Of a stretch of 64,000 nt of DNA, positions 40,998 to 49,549 are shown piece after piece (position 1 is the stretch's first letter; every line of letters starts with the position of its first letter). The position numbers were made by a program, and so were the translations under genes. The DNA comes from a virus, in IMG/VR virus record IMGVR_UViG_3300029813_000075, positions 1 through 64,000 of that record. One strand, 5' to 3'. The notes beneath the pieces were generated by a model that saw only the letters and a program-made list of their open reading frames with translations, was not told where the DNA came from and searched no databases.

Positions 40998-41321
40998 ATG
41001 AGCAATAAGCAGACATTCAAAGCGTTTGGCACGAAGTTCAACAATATACCGCTGTATTCCATAGTGCAGGAGAACAAGATCTGGCCGGATGATAAGTTTC
41101 TGCTGTCACTGTTCAAGAGCGGTGTGTACTGGTCTGACTCAAGCGATCTGACCAAGATGGAATTGCTGAGTGGCGTGTTACAGAAATTGGTGTTGGGCAT
41201 GGACAATTCAACGATTCAGGCGGGCGAGAACGAGAAGGAGCAGAGGTTGATAGGCATATTCGGCACCCTGAAAGAGATTACAGGGCGGATCGCAGAGAAG
41301 CTTGTCGAGGTACCATTATGA
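40998..41321 (+). CDS. hypothetical protein
   Basis: 107 residues, mixed alpha/beta, with helical C terminus (RLIGIFGTLKEITGRIAEKL). Its stop overlaps the next start as ATGA. Unrecognised. Confidence 0.6.
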   Translation: MSNKQTFKAFGTKFNNIPLYSIVQENKIWPDDKFLLSLFKSGVYWSDSSDLTKMELLSGVLQKLVLGMDNSTIQAGENEKEQRLIGIFGTLKEITGRIAEKLVEVPL

Positions 41322-41467
41322 ACATGACGTGTCCTAAGTGTGGCGAAGAAGTCAGCCTCTATGACGGTGACATTGAGATATGGTCGATAGGCGAGAGGCA
41401 GGTCACGGTGCGTCATGTGAGTATAAAATGTGACGGCAAGTGGAACTACAAGAGGAAGGCAAGATGA
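41318..41467 (+). CDS. zinc-finger microprotein (49 aa)
   Basis: 49 residues from the ATG at 41318 (ATGA overlap). CPKCGEEV near the N terminus, a beta-rich middle, a single Cys (IKCDGKW) near the end and a basic tail. Translational coupling makes it credible. Confidence 0.55.
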   Translation: MNMTCPKCGEEVSLYDGDIEIWSIGERQVTVRHVSIKCDGKWNYKRKAR

Positions 41468-41580
41468 ACGATGGGGCGGGAAACACGAGGACTAGCGCGG
41501 TTAGGGCTGTCAGAGATGCATCTTTGCCTTAACGGGCTTGACACCTGTGCCTGACACCCCTAAAGGAAGGAGAAAGAACA

Positions 41581-41886
41581 ATGAGTGAAAAAGAACCTGA
41601 AATGACGGCATCAACGTGCCCAAGGTGTCAGGCCAGAACCACGAGAGAAAGGGCGAAGGCAAAGAAGAAGTATCTCAGGATGGTTTGTGGAGTGATGTAT
41701 GAGATGGATGAGGTAGTGTGCCCGCACTGCGGATTGTACTACCTGGATGCGCGACCCGAAGAGGATAATGAAAAGGGTTGTGAAACACATAGTTGTGCTA
41801 CATGTGGCACTCTCGAACCAGATGAGCATTGTATGGACTGTACTCATTATCCAAGTAGGAGTTGCCACTGGACACCAAGAGGATGA
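41581..41886 (+). CDS. multi-zinc-finger protein
   Basis: 101 residues with CPRC, VVCPHCG, CETHSCATCG, HCMDC and SRSCHW: about ten Cys and four His. The first pair spacing matches a YgiT-like ribbon (CPRC...VVCPHCGLYYLD), a family seen in toxin-antitoxin MqsA-type antitoxins. The rest is extra zinc sites. Preceded by a GGAAGGAG ribosome site in a leader duplicated at 40663. Confidence 0.65.
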   Translation: MSEKEPEMTASTCPRCQARTTRERAKAKKKYLRMVCGVMYEMDEVVCPHCGLYYLDARPEEDNEKGCETHSCATCGTLEPDEHCMDCTHYPSRSCHWTPRG

Positions 41887-41891
41887 GAACA

Positions 41892-42731
41892 ATGAGTAAT
41901 GAAACATTTGAGAGAATGAATGAATGGTTCGGGCGAGCACTTGGAGCTGCGGATTTCGATCTGCGGTTGCAGGATAAGGAAAAGGGCAAGAGCTGGAAAG
42001 AGGCTACTCCACTATCTCTGTTCAACAAGATGATGGGTCACGTCAATAAGATGATGAATACAAACCCAAGGGTGGGTCAGGTGCATTCAATCAAGGTTGT
42101 GAACTATGCGTTGATGATCGCCACACGACTTGTTGATGAGAATGTGGCCGTAGAACCTAAACCTGAGAAGATTATAGTCAGGGAAGTCAGAGAAGTCATA
42201 CACCCACACACAGGTCACACGGAATCGAATGTTGAATTTGGGCCGCCTATAATAGCAGGAAAAGATGAATCAGATCCCATTGTCGAAACAGGAAGGCCGC
42301 CTTTGGATCTTGGCCCTTTACCCAATGGGCCTGCAATAGAAGCCTTTTCAACTACACAGGTTGACACTGCGGGAGACCTTCTGAAGGCTGACTTGCGTGG
42401 AATGTATGAACCTAATGGGTCTGAGGATGCAGGATATTACTGCCCTTGGTGTAATCACACTGCAAAGTTGGCTACGGGTTGTCATGGCAAGATCTGCTGC
42501 ATCGCGTGCGGCAAGCCAATCGACTCGAGGTTCGCAGACTTGCTGAAAAAGGCACGGCAATCCGATTATGTGGCTTTGAAAAAACCAATCACTTCAGCAG
42601 AGATGGCAAAATATCTTGGCACATCATCCAATTGGGCTGGTCAGGTGTTGGCGCAGCTTGGATGGGAATCAGCAGGATGGCGTAAGGGATTGGGAGCACG
42701 ATGGAACCCACCGAAGGAGGATGGCAAGTAA
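41892..42731 (+). CDS. zinc-finger protein with C-terminal helix-turn-helix
   Basis: 279 residues from the ATG at 41892. Helical N-terminal domain with MMGHVNKMMNTN, a Pro-rich linker, a zinc site CPWCN...CHGKICCIACG near residue 185-215, and a C-terminal ITSAEMAKYLGTSSNWAGQV that reads as a helix-turn-helix. Probably DNA-binding. The stop overlaps the next ATG (TAATG). Confidence 0.65.
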   Translation: MSNETFERMNEWFGRALGAADFDLRLQDKEKGKSWKEATPLSLFNKMMGHVNKMMNTNPRVGQVHSIKVVNYALMIATRLVDENVAVEPKPEKIIVREVREVIHPHTGHTESNVEFGPPIIAGKDESDPIVETGRPPLDLGPLPNGPAIEAFSTTQVDTAGDLLKADLRGMYEPNGSEDAGYYCPWCNHTAKLATGCHGKICCIACGKPIDSRFADLLKKARQSDYVALKKPITSAEMAKYLGTSSNWAGQVLAQLGWESAGWRKGLGARWNPPKEDGK

Positions 42732-43324
42732 TGGGATGGCCTGGACTTGGATTTGGAATGGGACCGCCCAACATGAGTCTGCCTCTTGGTGAGTATAGGA
42801 TCTGCACTGCATGCGGCGGCCTGAGAGGATGGTTGATCATCATGCCCAAGATTGTCGGTGGTCCGGCTGAGCTGCTGGGTCGCCTTGAGGATGAGGATAC
42901 CACAGTGCTGTGTACGAGATGCAGCGAAGGAAAAATCAGTGGTTTGGATCCAAAATTTGTTGAGAAGGCCGAACCGAGGGTGATTCCGTTCTGGAAGTAC
43001 CTTAAGGATGATAGGTTCCCAATCAAGATGATTTCAATAGAGGCGAGAGAGGCAATGGATGGCCGCGGTCTTACGCCTTACGACTTCATTGTGAAGATCA
43101 ACTGTGAGGTTGTGGAACGTCTGAGAAAGGTGGAGATGAGTGCATGGATTGGTGAGCCTGGCGTTGAGTTGGCACTTACCTTTGTCCACCACATCTTTGA
43201 TGATGATGGCAACCTGAAAGAACTCAAGCATGAGAAGCTTCAACTGGACAAGGAAAAGATTAGGGGGTTTAGTTTCAATCTTGTGAAGATTGACGACATA
43301 GTGGAGGATAAGAAAAATGGTTAG
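42731..43324 (+). CDS. zinc-binding hypothetical protein
   Basis: 197 residues from the ATG at 42731, preceded by GGAGG at good distance. CTACG and CTRC about 34 residues apart form a zinc ribbon in the first third; an alpha/beta C-terminal part (LALTFVHHIFDDDGNLKEL). Unrecognised. Confidence 0.65.
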   Translation: MGWPGLGFGMGPPNMSLPLGEYRICTACGGLRGWLIIMPKIVGGPAELLGRLEDEDTTVLCTRCSEGKISGLDPKFVEKAEPRVIPFWKYLKDDRFPIKMISIEAREAMDGRGLTPYDFIVKINCEVVERLRKVEMSAWIGEPGVELALTFVHHIFDDDGNLKELKHEKLQLDKEKIRGFSFNLVKIDDIVEDKKNG

Positions 43325-43643
43325 CACGAAAGAAGAACTAGAGAATATGGTGGTCACAGTGCTAGAAAGTCCTAGCATTGCGATTGGTGATGCGAGAGTG
43401 ACAGTCTCTATTGGGAATGGAGAATCTGTGATCATTGAGACGCATAATGTCGCTAACGGTGAGAAGTACATAGTCAGTTTCCCTACAAGAGATTGTGAAG
43501 ATCAAAGCCAAAGGTTGACGCTGAACACAATACTGTATTTTGTGCGATTGGCTTTGCAGACATCAATTGTGGTGGCTGAGAACGCTGGGGGGTTGAAGGC
43601 CAAACTGAAACTGATTGATACTATGACTGAGGCGCCTGAGTAG
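43317..43643 (+). CDS. hypothetical protein
   Basis: 108 residues, beta strands (ARVTVSIGNGESVIIETHN) then a helical C terminus. Overlaps the upstream gene by 8 nt and ends 12 nt before the XPB-like helicase. Unrecognised. Confidence 0.6.
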   Translation: MVSTKEELENMVVTVLESPSIAIGDARVTVSIGNGESVIIETHNVANGEKYIVSFPTRDCEDQSQRLTLNTILYFVRLALQTSIVVAENAGGLKAKLKLIDTMTEAPE

Positions 43644-43655
43644 AGAGTTGGTAGC

Positions 43656-45575
43656 ATGAGTCTGCGCGATAAGCTCGACAATCTGGATGATCTGTATGAC
43701 GAGATTGAGTCTGACATAGACAAGAAGAAACGAGCCATCAAACAGAGAATGACTGATCTCGAGGATCAGGAAATGTTCGGCACCTTTGAGTCAGATCTTG
43801 TCAAGGAGTTTCTTAACAAGCCATATGTTATACTGCCACGTGGCACGAAGGAACAGGAGTGGTTGATGATCATTCCCAAGTTCTTTGACTTCAACGTTGG
43901 ATGGCTGTTGCAAAGCACTGATAGTTACAATGTGTTCATTGTCAACAAGTACGCTGACTACCTGGGGGCTGTGCCTAAGGAGTTCCAGGGACTGTTCAAG
44001 TTCAAACCACGAATGCCGCTCAAGGTACTCGATGGTGTCATGCTGACGGGTGAGGACCATCAGGATGCTGCCTGGGAGAGATACAAACGTTTCCTCTCAG
44101 CCAGGAAGGGATCTGACGCCATTCGTATTAAGAAGGGCAAAGCATTTGATCTGATTGCTGCGTTGATTGATGATGGCATTCTTCCATTCATGCGTAAGCC
44201 AGTGGCAAAGGAGCACAAGAAAAGGTCAGTGTGGACACTTGGGCATCTTAGTACGGATGCCATGAAGAATGTAATGACAAGATTAGAGATGAAATTCTTC
44301 AAGGATGCTATGAGCAAGTTCTACAAGACAGGCGCAGTGGGTGTCTATTGGGCGACAGGCGTGGGCAAGACTCTGATTGGCCTAGAGGTACTTAGCAGCG
44401 TGCGGGTAGATGATCGCCCCAATGTGGTGATTAGTGGCACCAGTGCGGCCTTACAATTACAGTGGCAACAGAGATTGAGCAGTGTCAAGTTAGCTGCCGA
44501 GACCATAGTGGTGCCCTTCCAGAGCTGGCACAAGATCAAAGATATCGATGTGGGTGTCATGATTATAGACGAATGCCATCATCTTCCAGCTAATTCATTC
44601 AGTAAGATCGCCACCATGAACTGTGAATATCGAATGGGCCTTTCTGCCACTCCGTACCGAGAGGATGGTAGATCTGACTACATCTTTGCCCTGACAGGAT
44701 TCCCCATTGGTTTGGATTGGAAGGTGTTGATTGATTTGGGTCTCATTATCGAACCCGAAATTACATTGTACCTGAGTGCTAACTATGCTCAGAAACGCAA
44801 GAAGTTGGGCGAGTTGCTTAGAGATCCAGTAAAGACACTGATCTATTGTTTCAGTGTACAAGAGGGCAAGTCGTTGAGTCGTGAGTTCAGCATTCCTTTT
44901 GTGTATGGTGACACGCCAGTGAAAGAAAGACTCGAGATTATCAAGAACAGCCATCAGACCATAGTTAGCAGTGCTATGGGCGAGGGCATCTCTGTAAGGA
45001 ACATTCAGAGAACCGTGACTTACAACTTCTTGTTTGGTTCTAGGCAGGAAGAGACGCAGTTCTTTGGCCGTCTGCTACATGGTGTCGAGAAGGGCAAACA
45101 TGTCATTCTAATGACGGATGATGAGTATGAGAGGTACGGCAAGCGTCTCTATGGCATTCAGGAAAAGGGCTTCAAGATTGCAGTGATTCGAGTTGGCGGG
45201 TCTGTAAGAGCCTCGAGGCCGAAGCCTGCACCTAGACCTAGACCTAGAGCAAGACTTGATACACCGTTTCCAGTTTCTCATTTAAGATCAGAGAAGGTTG
45301 AACCTAAGGTGACTGTCGATAAATCGCATAAGTATCCATTTCTTGATGAGAGAGATGATTTCAGTGAGAGTATGATTGTGAGGATATTGCAGTCTGACTA
45401 TGCTAAGGAAGAGAGAGGGCTGACAGTGGCTCAGATCAAGAAGATTCTTGATCACTATCATGTCGATTATGGTAAGTGGCACAAGATTAGAAACACTGTC
45501 AGGAAACTGTACGATAAGAGAGATATTGGTGCTAAGAGAGAAGGCAAAGCACGCAGGTATTTCATGACGGAGTGA
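43656..45575 (+). CDS. XPB-like superfamily II helicase
   Basis: 639 residues. N-terminal coiled coil and a 200-residue accessory region, Walker A ATGVGKT (233-239), DECHH (305-309), SATP (330-333), motif VI ETQFFGRLLHG near 475, then a Pro/Arg linker and a C-terminal winged-helix-like domain (TVAQIKKILDHYHVDY). The DECH box and compact second lobe resemble archaeal XPB/Rad25, which remodels DNA in transcription and repair. It may open promoters together with the viral TFB or act in replication; both are inference. Confidence 0.85.
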   Translation: MSLRDKLDNLDDLYDEIESDIDKKKRAIKQRMTDLEDQEMFGTFESDLVKEFLNKPYVILPRGTKEQEWLMIIPKFFDFNVGWLLQSTDSYNVFIVNKYADYLGAVPKEFQGLFKFKPRMPLKVLDGVMLTGEDHQDAAWERYKRFLSARKGSDAIRIKKGKAFDLIAALIDDGILPFMRKPVAKEHKKRSVWTLGHLSTDAMKNVMTRLEMKFFKDAMSKFYKTGAVGVYWATGVGKTLIGLEVLSSVRVDDRPNVVISGTSAALQLQWQQRLSSVKLAAETIVVPFQSWHKIKDIDVGVMIIDECHHLPANSFSKIATMNCEYRMGLSATPYREDGRSDYIFALTGFPIGLDWKVLIDLGLIIEPEITLYLSANYAQKRKKLGELLRDPVKTLIYCFSVQEGKSLSREFSIPFVYGDTPVKERLEIIKNSHQTIVSSAMGEGISVRNIQRTVTYNFLFGSRQEETQFFGRLLHGVEKGKHVILMTDDEYERYGKRLYGIQEKGFKIAVIRVGGSVRASRPKPAPRPRPRARLDTPFPVSHLRSEKVEPKVTVDKSHKYPFLDERDDFSESMIVRILQSDYAKEERGLTVAQIKKILDHYHVDYGKWHKIRNTVRKLYDKRDIGAKREGKARRYFMTE

Positions 45576-45952
45576 TAGAGATGCTGAATGTAGTCCAATG
45601 TCCTAAATGTGATAGAGATATGATTTGTGAGAGCTTTTCAACAGAAGGTATTTGGTCATATCGTTTGAAATGTCCTAATGGGCACATCTGGACCTTACAA
45701 GAAGTGAAAGATGAGCCTAAGCTGATAGATACTTGCACATTCTGCGGGAAGCCTCTCTATGATGGTGATGATTGGACTAACTACCTACCAAAGGAGATAG
45801 TCATAAAGAAGGGACAAGATGCAGCAGATGCTTACATGCATCGTATATGTAGAGCCATATGCCCCAACTGCGAAAGAGTCCATCCTACCAGTAGGCATCA
45901 GCATGATGGTATTATATGGGCCAGACTCAAGGAGGAATACAAAGATGGGTGA
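45572..45952 (+). CDS. multi-zinc-finger protein
   Basis: 126 residues from GTG at 45572 (ATG at 45581 possible); overlaps the helicase end by 4 nt. CPKCD...KCPNGH, CTFCGKPL and HRICRAICPNCERVH: two to three zinc sites, the last a treble-clef-like arrangement. Probable helicase-linked DNA or RNA binder. Confidence 0.65.
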   Translation: MIEMLNVVQCPKCDRDMICESFSTEGIWSYRLKCPNGHIWTLQEVKDEPKLIDTCTFCGKPLYDGDDWTNYLPKEIVIKKGQDAADAYMHRICRAICPNCERVHPTSRHQHDGIIWARLKEEYKDG

Positions 45953-46478
45953 AGAACCGAAGCCAATTGGCACTGACGACTGTGGCGAATACTACTTCGA
46001 GCATGAGAGTGACGAAGAAGTGATGGCATGGATTGACGCACATGATCCTAAGTCCAAGAGGTTCATGAAAATGGGTCATGATTTCGGTGACAAGATGGTT
46101 CCAGGAAGAGGCATTTTGAAAGAGGATGTGACATGGCGGGTGTATGAAATTGAAACATATCTTGTCTATTCCAAGAGATGCACTAAGGTACGACTCTGGC
46201 GTCAAATGTACCCAGACACTCCGTTTCCTCATGAGATTGACATGGACAGAATGAAATTTTGGCGCATGTGCAAAAAGAGACCCATAGTAGTTCAGGTCAG
46301 AGATGTTAGACCCGATGAAAGTGAGGTGGAGACCTTGGAAGGATTCAAACCATGTGACCCGAAGGTGCATTACATAATGAAGGGTGTGGATGGTGAGGAA
46401 TACCCAATTACGAAAGAGATATTCGATAAGACGTATGATATGATAGTGTTCGACTTTGACGACAAATGGGGTAATTAA
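45945..46478 (+). CDS. acidic hypothetical protein
   Basis: 177 residues from the ATG at 45945, with GGAGG 9 nt upstream. Acidic, alpha/beta; contains EEVMAWIDAHDPKSKRFMKM and ends IVFDFDDKWGN. No zinc or catalytic motif. Unrecognised. Confidence 0.6.
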   Translation: MGEEPKPIGTDDCGEYYFEHESDEEVMAWIDAHDPKSKRFMKMGHDFGDKMVPGRGILKEDVTWRVYEIETYLVYSKRCTKVRLWRQMYPDTPFPHEIDMDRMKFWRMCKKRPIVVQVRDVRPDESEVETLEGFKPCDPKVHYIMKGVDGEEYPITKEIFDKTYDMIVFDFDDKWGN

Positions 46479-46480
46479 CT

Positions 46481-46768
46481 ATGATGTTCGATGAAAGACG
46501 TGATCGCACACAGGACAAGGGTTGTTGTGTGGTCTGTGACAGATGTACGTGGTTTGCTAGGGCGGGCCAGTTCTATAAGATAGGTGACAAGATGTTCTGT
46601 CTTGAACACTATCTTAAGGCAAGGGTGCTGTACCTTGGTTCATCCACACCGCCTGAGTCCCTAGACCCGATAGTTAACAACCTCAAGAAGCAATGGCGCG
46701 CTTCTACTAAGTCTGGCAAGAAGAGCAAGAAGTCCAAGAACAAGGCAAAGCCAATCAAGGCAAAGTGA
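46481..46768 (+). CDS. zinc-finger protein with Lys-rich tail
   Basis: 95 residues. CCVVCDRC...FCLEH near 15-42 resembles half of a LIM or treble-clef finger; the C terminus is a lysine-rich tail (KSGKKSKKSKNKAKPIKAK) suited to nucleic-acid contact. Converges with the TFB gene, overlapping by 14 nt. Confidence 0.65.
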   Translation: MMFDERRDRTQDKGCCVVCDRCTWFARAGQFYKIGDKMFCLEHYLKARVLYLGSSTPPESLDPIVNNLKKQWRASTKSGKKSKKSKNKAKPIKAK

Positions 46769-47777
46769 AAGGATGCTTCGCAAAGTACGGCTTCCATAGG
46801 TTGGCGTAATGGTCTCTGATTGAGTATTCTACCGTGTCTGTTATCTCACCGTATAACTTCTGTGACGGTATCTTTGAACATATCAGTTGGGAAACTGCAT
46901 AGCATAGAGATACAGCCAATATCTTCGGATTCTTCCCAACGTAGTCGCGGGGAGTTAATTCATCAGCAACAATTCTGACTGCCTTTTTCAGTTTCTTAAA
47001 GAATTTGCTATGGTCTTCGCCCTTTCTTTCTATCCTGTCAGTCAACACAGGACTTCTCTCAAGATCGGAGATCATCTTGGGTATCCATTTCTTGAATGAT
47101 GCTGCCATATGGAATGTGATATCCATATTGTCTTGCATCCACACCTTGTATCTGGTAAGATAGCGGGGTTTACTATTTGGTATATACACGTCAAGCACCT
47201 GCTGATCAGAGAATGGTGCTCTTCGCTTTCTCAGCACTGCCACCAGGCATGTGCAACCAAGTCTGGCGTTATTGACGAACATGTCAGGAGACTTCAATTT
47301 CATTTGCTTTTTGGTCTTTTGAAGAAGATATGAAGCCTCATCTCTAATGGAGTACGATATCCCGAGCACTGAGCATGTTCGATTGAGCCTTATCAGGGAT
47401 CTAAACAATGGTTCATTGGAACCGATCTTGGTACTCATCTCGTATCTGTATTTCAGTCTGCGGAACTTTGTTTGATTGGCTGGATGCAATGGCTTACTAG
47501 CAGCGTCAAAGAATCGTCTCTTTGCATGGTGCCCCATGTAGCTCCCCATTCCATCAATTATGTTTGGGCGATTCCCAATCGACACAAACTGAGTTGCTGG
47601 AGGTTTGTTCTGTTTTATGATTTCGCCTGCTTGATATGTTGGATTGACCATAATCCGATCATGGACTGTCCCACATGTATCACAGACCATGTATCCATTG
47701 ATTCTATCATGGGTGAGTCCACTACCGCAGTGTTTACATATTCCGTTCCCTGGCTTCACTTGTATTTGCATTGTCAT
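46755..47777 (-). CDS. tfb: transcription initiation factor TFB-like protein
   Basis: 340 residues from the ATG at 47777. N-terminal zinc ribbon CKHCG...CDTCG (C14, C17, C32, C35) binds RNA polymerase, followed by a B-reader region (FVSIGNRPNIIDGMGSYMG) and two helical repeats that resemble cyclin folds (about 110-220 and 225-335). The repeats are divergent from cellular TFB. It would recruit host RNA polymerase to viral promoters bearing BRE/TATA elements. It is one of two genes in a small leftward unit, so it may be expressed early, before the virion module that diverges from it. Confidence 0.85.
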   Translation of the reverse strand: MTMQIQVKPGNGICKHCGSGLTHDRINGYMVCDTCGTVHDRIMVNPTYQAGEIIKQNKPPATQFVSIGNRPNIIDGMGSYMGHHAKRRFFDAASKPLHPANQTKFRRLKYRYEMSTKIGSNEPLFRSLIRLNRTCSVLGISYSIRDEASYLLQKTKKQMKLKSPDMFVNNARLGCTCLVAVLRKRRAPFSDQQVLDVYIPNSKPRYLTRYKVWMQDNMDITFHMAASFKKWIPKMISDLERSPVLTDRIERKGEDHSKFFKKLKKAVRIVADELTPRDYVGKNPKILAVSLCYAVSQLICSKIPSQKLYGEITDTVEYSIRDHYANLWKPYFAKHPFTLP

Positions 47778-47997
47778 TACATTCCACCGATTTGACATAT
47801 TTATCAACAAATTCAAGACGTTGCATCCCCTTTGCCCAAACTCGAGGGGGGTAACATTCATAGCAGCTTAGTGCTACTATGATGGTGTCAGTCTTGGGAA
47901 GCAGATTGATGCTATTGACATTTGGAGTGCCACCACACGAACAGATGTTATCGAGTGCGATGGCTATCTTGTCAATGTCAACTTTTTCTTTGCTCAT
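47734..47997 (-). CDS. zinc-finger protein upstream of TFB
   Basis: 87 residues. CSCGGTP and CYECYPPRVW give two Cys pairs about 25 residues apart. Its end overlaps the TFB start by 44 nt, so it is co-transcribed with TFB. Unknown function. Confidence 0.6.
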   Translation of the reverse strand: MSKEKVDIDKIAIALDNICSCGGTPNVNSINLLPKTDTIIVALSCYECYPPRVWAKGMQRLEFVDKYVKSVECNDNANTSEARERNM

Positions 47998-48057
47998 TGT
48001 TGTCCCACACTGGCATGAGATTGGTCACTCATAAATGTTAGTGTTTGAAAACCTTTT

Positions 48058-48072
48058 TTACGTACCGCGTAA
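48058..48072. promoter_or_regulatory. TTAC-N7-GTAA palindrome, site 6
   Basis: TTAC-GTACCGC-GTAA in the divergent gap between the TFB unit and the virion module; centre 26 nt before the ATG at 48091 and 60 nt from the leftward start. The central GTACCGCGTA-like bases make this the most symmetrical copy. Confidence 0.6.
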
Positions 48073-48090
48073 TTACTACGAGTGGTCACT

Positions 48091-48510
48091 ATGACAGAAG
48101 AGGAAAAGGTCACTGAGGCTGAGACGCCAACAATTGAGACGCCAACAACATTCAAGGTTGACGAACCCAATATACCTGAGTCAAAATCGGCAATGCTTGT
48201 TCGGGGCAAACGCAGAAGTGGGGGCAAAGTCGAACCTGCTGAAGCCGAGATTGAACTTGAGTGGAATGAAGATTGGGAACCTAGATGCCCCATCTGTGGC
48301 AAACCCATAGTAGGTAAGTTTGCAGTCAAATGTCCTATCTGTACTGAGGACACAATCATGCATCAGTATTGTTACGATGCACATTGGATCAAGGAACATC
48401 GAGATCAGGCAATTGTGGTCAGGATAGAGATAGAACAGCACATGGACAAGCAGGGCAAGTTCTCAGATCCAACTGGTAAATGGGCAATCTCACATGGTCA
48501 AAATGCTTAA
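48091..48510 (+). CDS. RING/treble-clef-like zinc protein
   Basis: 139 residues from ATG 48091 (GTG at 48082 possible). Acidic, Thr-rich N terminus, then CPICGKPI...CPICTEDTIMHQYCYDAHW: C-x2-C, C-x2-C, H-x2-C, H, the order of a RING-like or treble-clef double site. First gene of the rightward virion unit. Whether it has ubiquitin-ligase-like activity cannot be told. Confidence 0.65.
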   Translation: MTEEEKVTEAETPTIETPTTFKVDEPNIPESKSAMLVRGKRRSGGKVEPAEAEIELEWNEDWEPRCPICGKPIVGKFAVKCPICTEDTIMHQYCYDAHWIKEHRDQAIVVRIEIEQHMDKQGKFSDPTGKWAISHGQNA

Positions 48511-48534
48511 GAACATGTGATGCTAGGTATTCAT

Positions 48535-48555
48535 TGCCCCTAGTTTGACGGGGCA
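48535..48555 (+). other. hairpin in the leader of the virion genes
   Basis: TGCCCC, 9-nt loop, GGGGCA, ending 11 nt before the ATG at 48567 and with no T run after it. More likely a translation or stability element than a terminator. Confidence 0.4.
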
Positions 48556-48566
48556 GGACAAATACA

Positions 48567-49043
48567 ATGGATATGAAACTTCTGGATCCAAGCTTAGGAA
48601 CCCCAATCGCCTTCCCAACGCTATTGGCTAGCACTACTGGCGTTACAGATATCGCAATTGAATTGGCAGCTAGTACGGCAGATTACTACACTATTGTAGA
48701 TTCAATCTACTTTAGTTGTGACTCTATCCCAACAAAGGCTGACTTTACTCTCGATTTCGTAGGGTATGACAAGACCTTTGCAGTTGAGTATGATGAACTC
48801 GGTGTTGATGGGTTCGTTCCCCTCTGGTCATGGATGGACTTTCTCGACCCCAATCCGGCAACCACTACTGTTGCCTGGTGGCTCAATAAGAGCATTGTAG
48901 GGTTTGTCATGGCACCAACTGGTGATTCTATCAGCATTGATGGTAGGAATGTTGCTGCTGCTGACAACTATGTTGGCACTGCCGCTATTGCATTGACCAT
49001 CAACATACATGGCCGTCTGATTGACCAAGATGTGTTCCACTAA
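48567..49043 (+). CDS. virion-type beta-sandwich protein
   Basis: 158 residues, mostly beta strands with Asp/Gly/Ala/Thr-rich loops (ADFTLDFVGYDKTFAVEYD, AIALTINIHGRL). Composition and position, just before the portal unit, suggest a capsid decoration or other structural protein. Shape and C-terminal strand pattern resemble the product at 62278-62748. Confidence 0.6.
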   Translation: MDMKLLDPSLGTPIAFPTLLASTTGVTDIAIELAASTADYYTIVDSIYFSCDSIPTKADFTLDFVGYDKTFAVEYDELGVDGFVPLWSWMDFLDPNPATTTVAWWLNKSIVGFVMAPTGDSISIDGRNVAAADNYVGTAAIALTINIHGRLIDQDVFH

Positions 49044-49084
49044 TCTAGTGTAATCCTAGTGCTTGAGATGCCAGATCTACATAG

Positions 49085-49549
49085 GTGATCTATGTGCCCA
49101 TACAGATTGAGGTCTCTACAAATGTAGAGCAGGCATCTCCTGCTCATGTTTTGGTTGTCGGAGCCAGGAAAATAGTCGAAAGTCTGACTAGCAGTTATGA
49201 TAGGGAACTGCAGAGATACAATAAACGACTCAGACTGTTGACTGAGGACCGTCTTGTATTGCGTAGCCGTCATTCGTCAGGCGGTAAGGACTATCACAGT
49301 CGCTATTTTTATGAGAGATATTGGTGTGAGAAAGACAACAAGATCAAGCAAAAGTTTGTTGGCAAGGCTGTGCCAGAAGATTGGGTGCCCACTGGTGGGT
49401 TCCCTTCAGCACCAGTTAATCCAATTGAAGGACTCGAGTGTTCTTTGATTGGTGGCAATGCCATAATGAAAGCAGACATGTACGAAAGATTCATCCGTCT
49501 GTTCGTAGGTCATTTCGTGACACCAATGTTGGCGTGGAGTGATAATTAA
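49085..49549 (+). CDS. DUF6788-like small protein
   Basis: About 154 residues from GTG at 49085; the start is uncertain. A charged helix (LTSSYDRELQRYNKRLRLLT) then YFYERYWCEKDNKIKQKFVG, a pattern (Y-x-Y-x-R-x-W...K-x-K-x-x-G-K) I associate with DUF6788-type domains often found in archaeal mobile elements. Ends at the first base of the portal gene. Function unknown. Confidence 0.6.
   Translation: MIYVPIQIEVSTNVEQASPAHVLVVGARKIVESLTSSYDRELQRYNKRLRLLTEDRLVLRSRHSSGGKDYHSRYFYERYWCEKDNKIKQKFVGKAVPEDWVPTGGFPSAPVNPIEGLECSLIGGNAIMKADMYERFIRLFVGHFVTPMLAWSDN

Noticed and set aside
41464-41532. 22-codon frame overlapping the 49-residue zinc gene as ATGA
   Set aside because: Too short to support; no hydrophobic, Cys or coiled-coil signal. 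Possibly the remnant of a gene.
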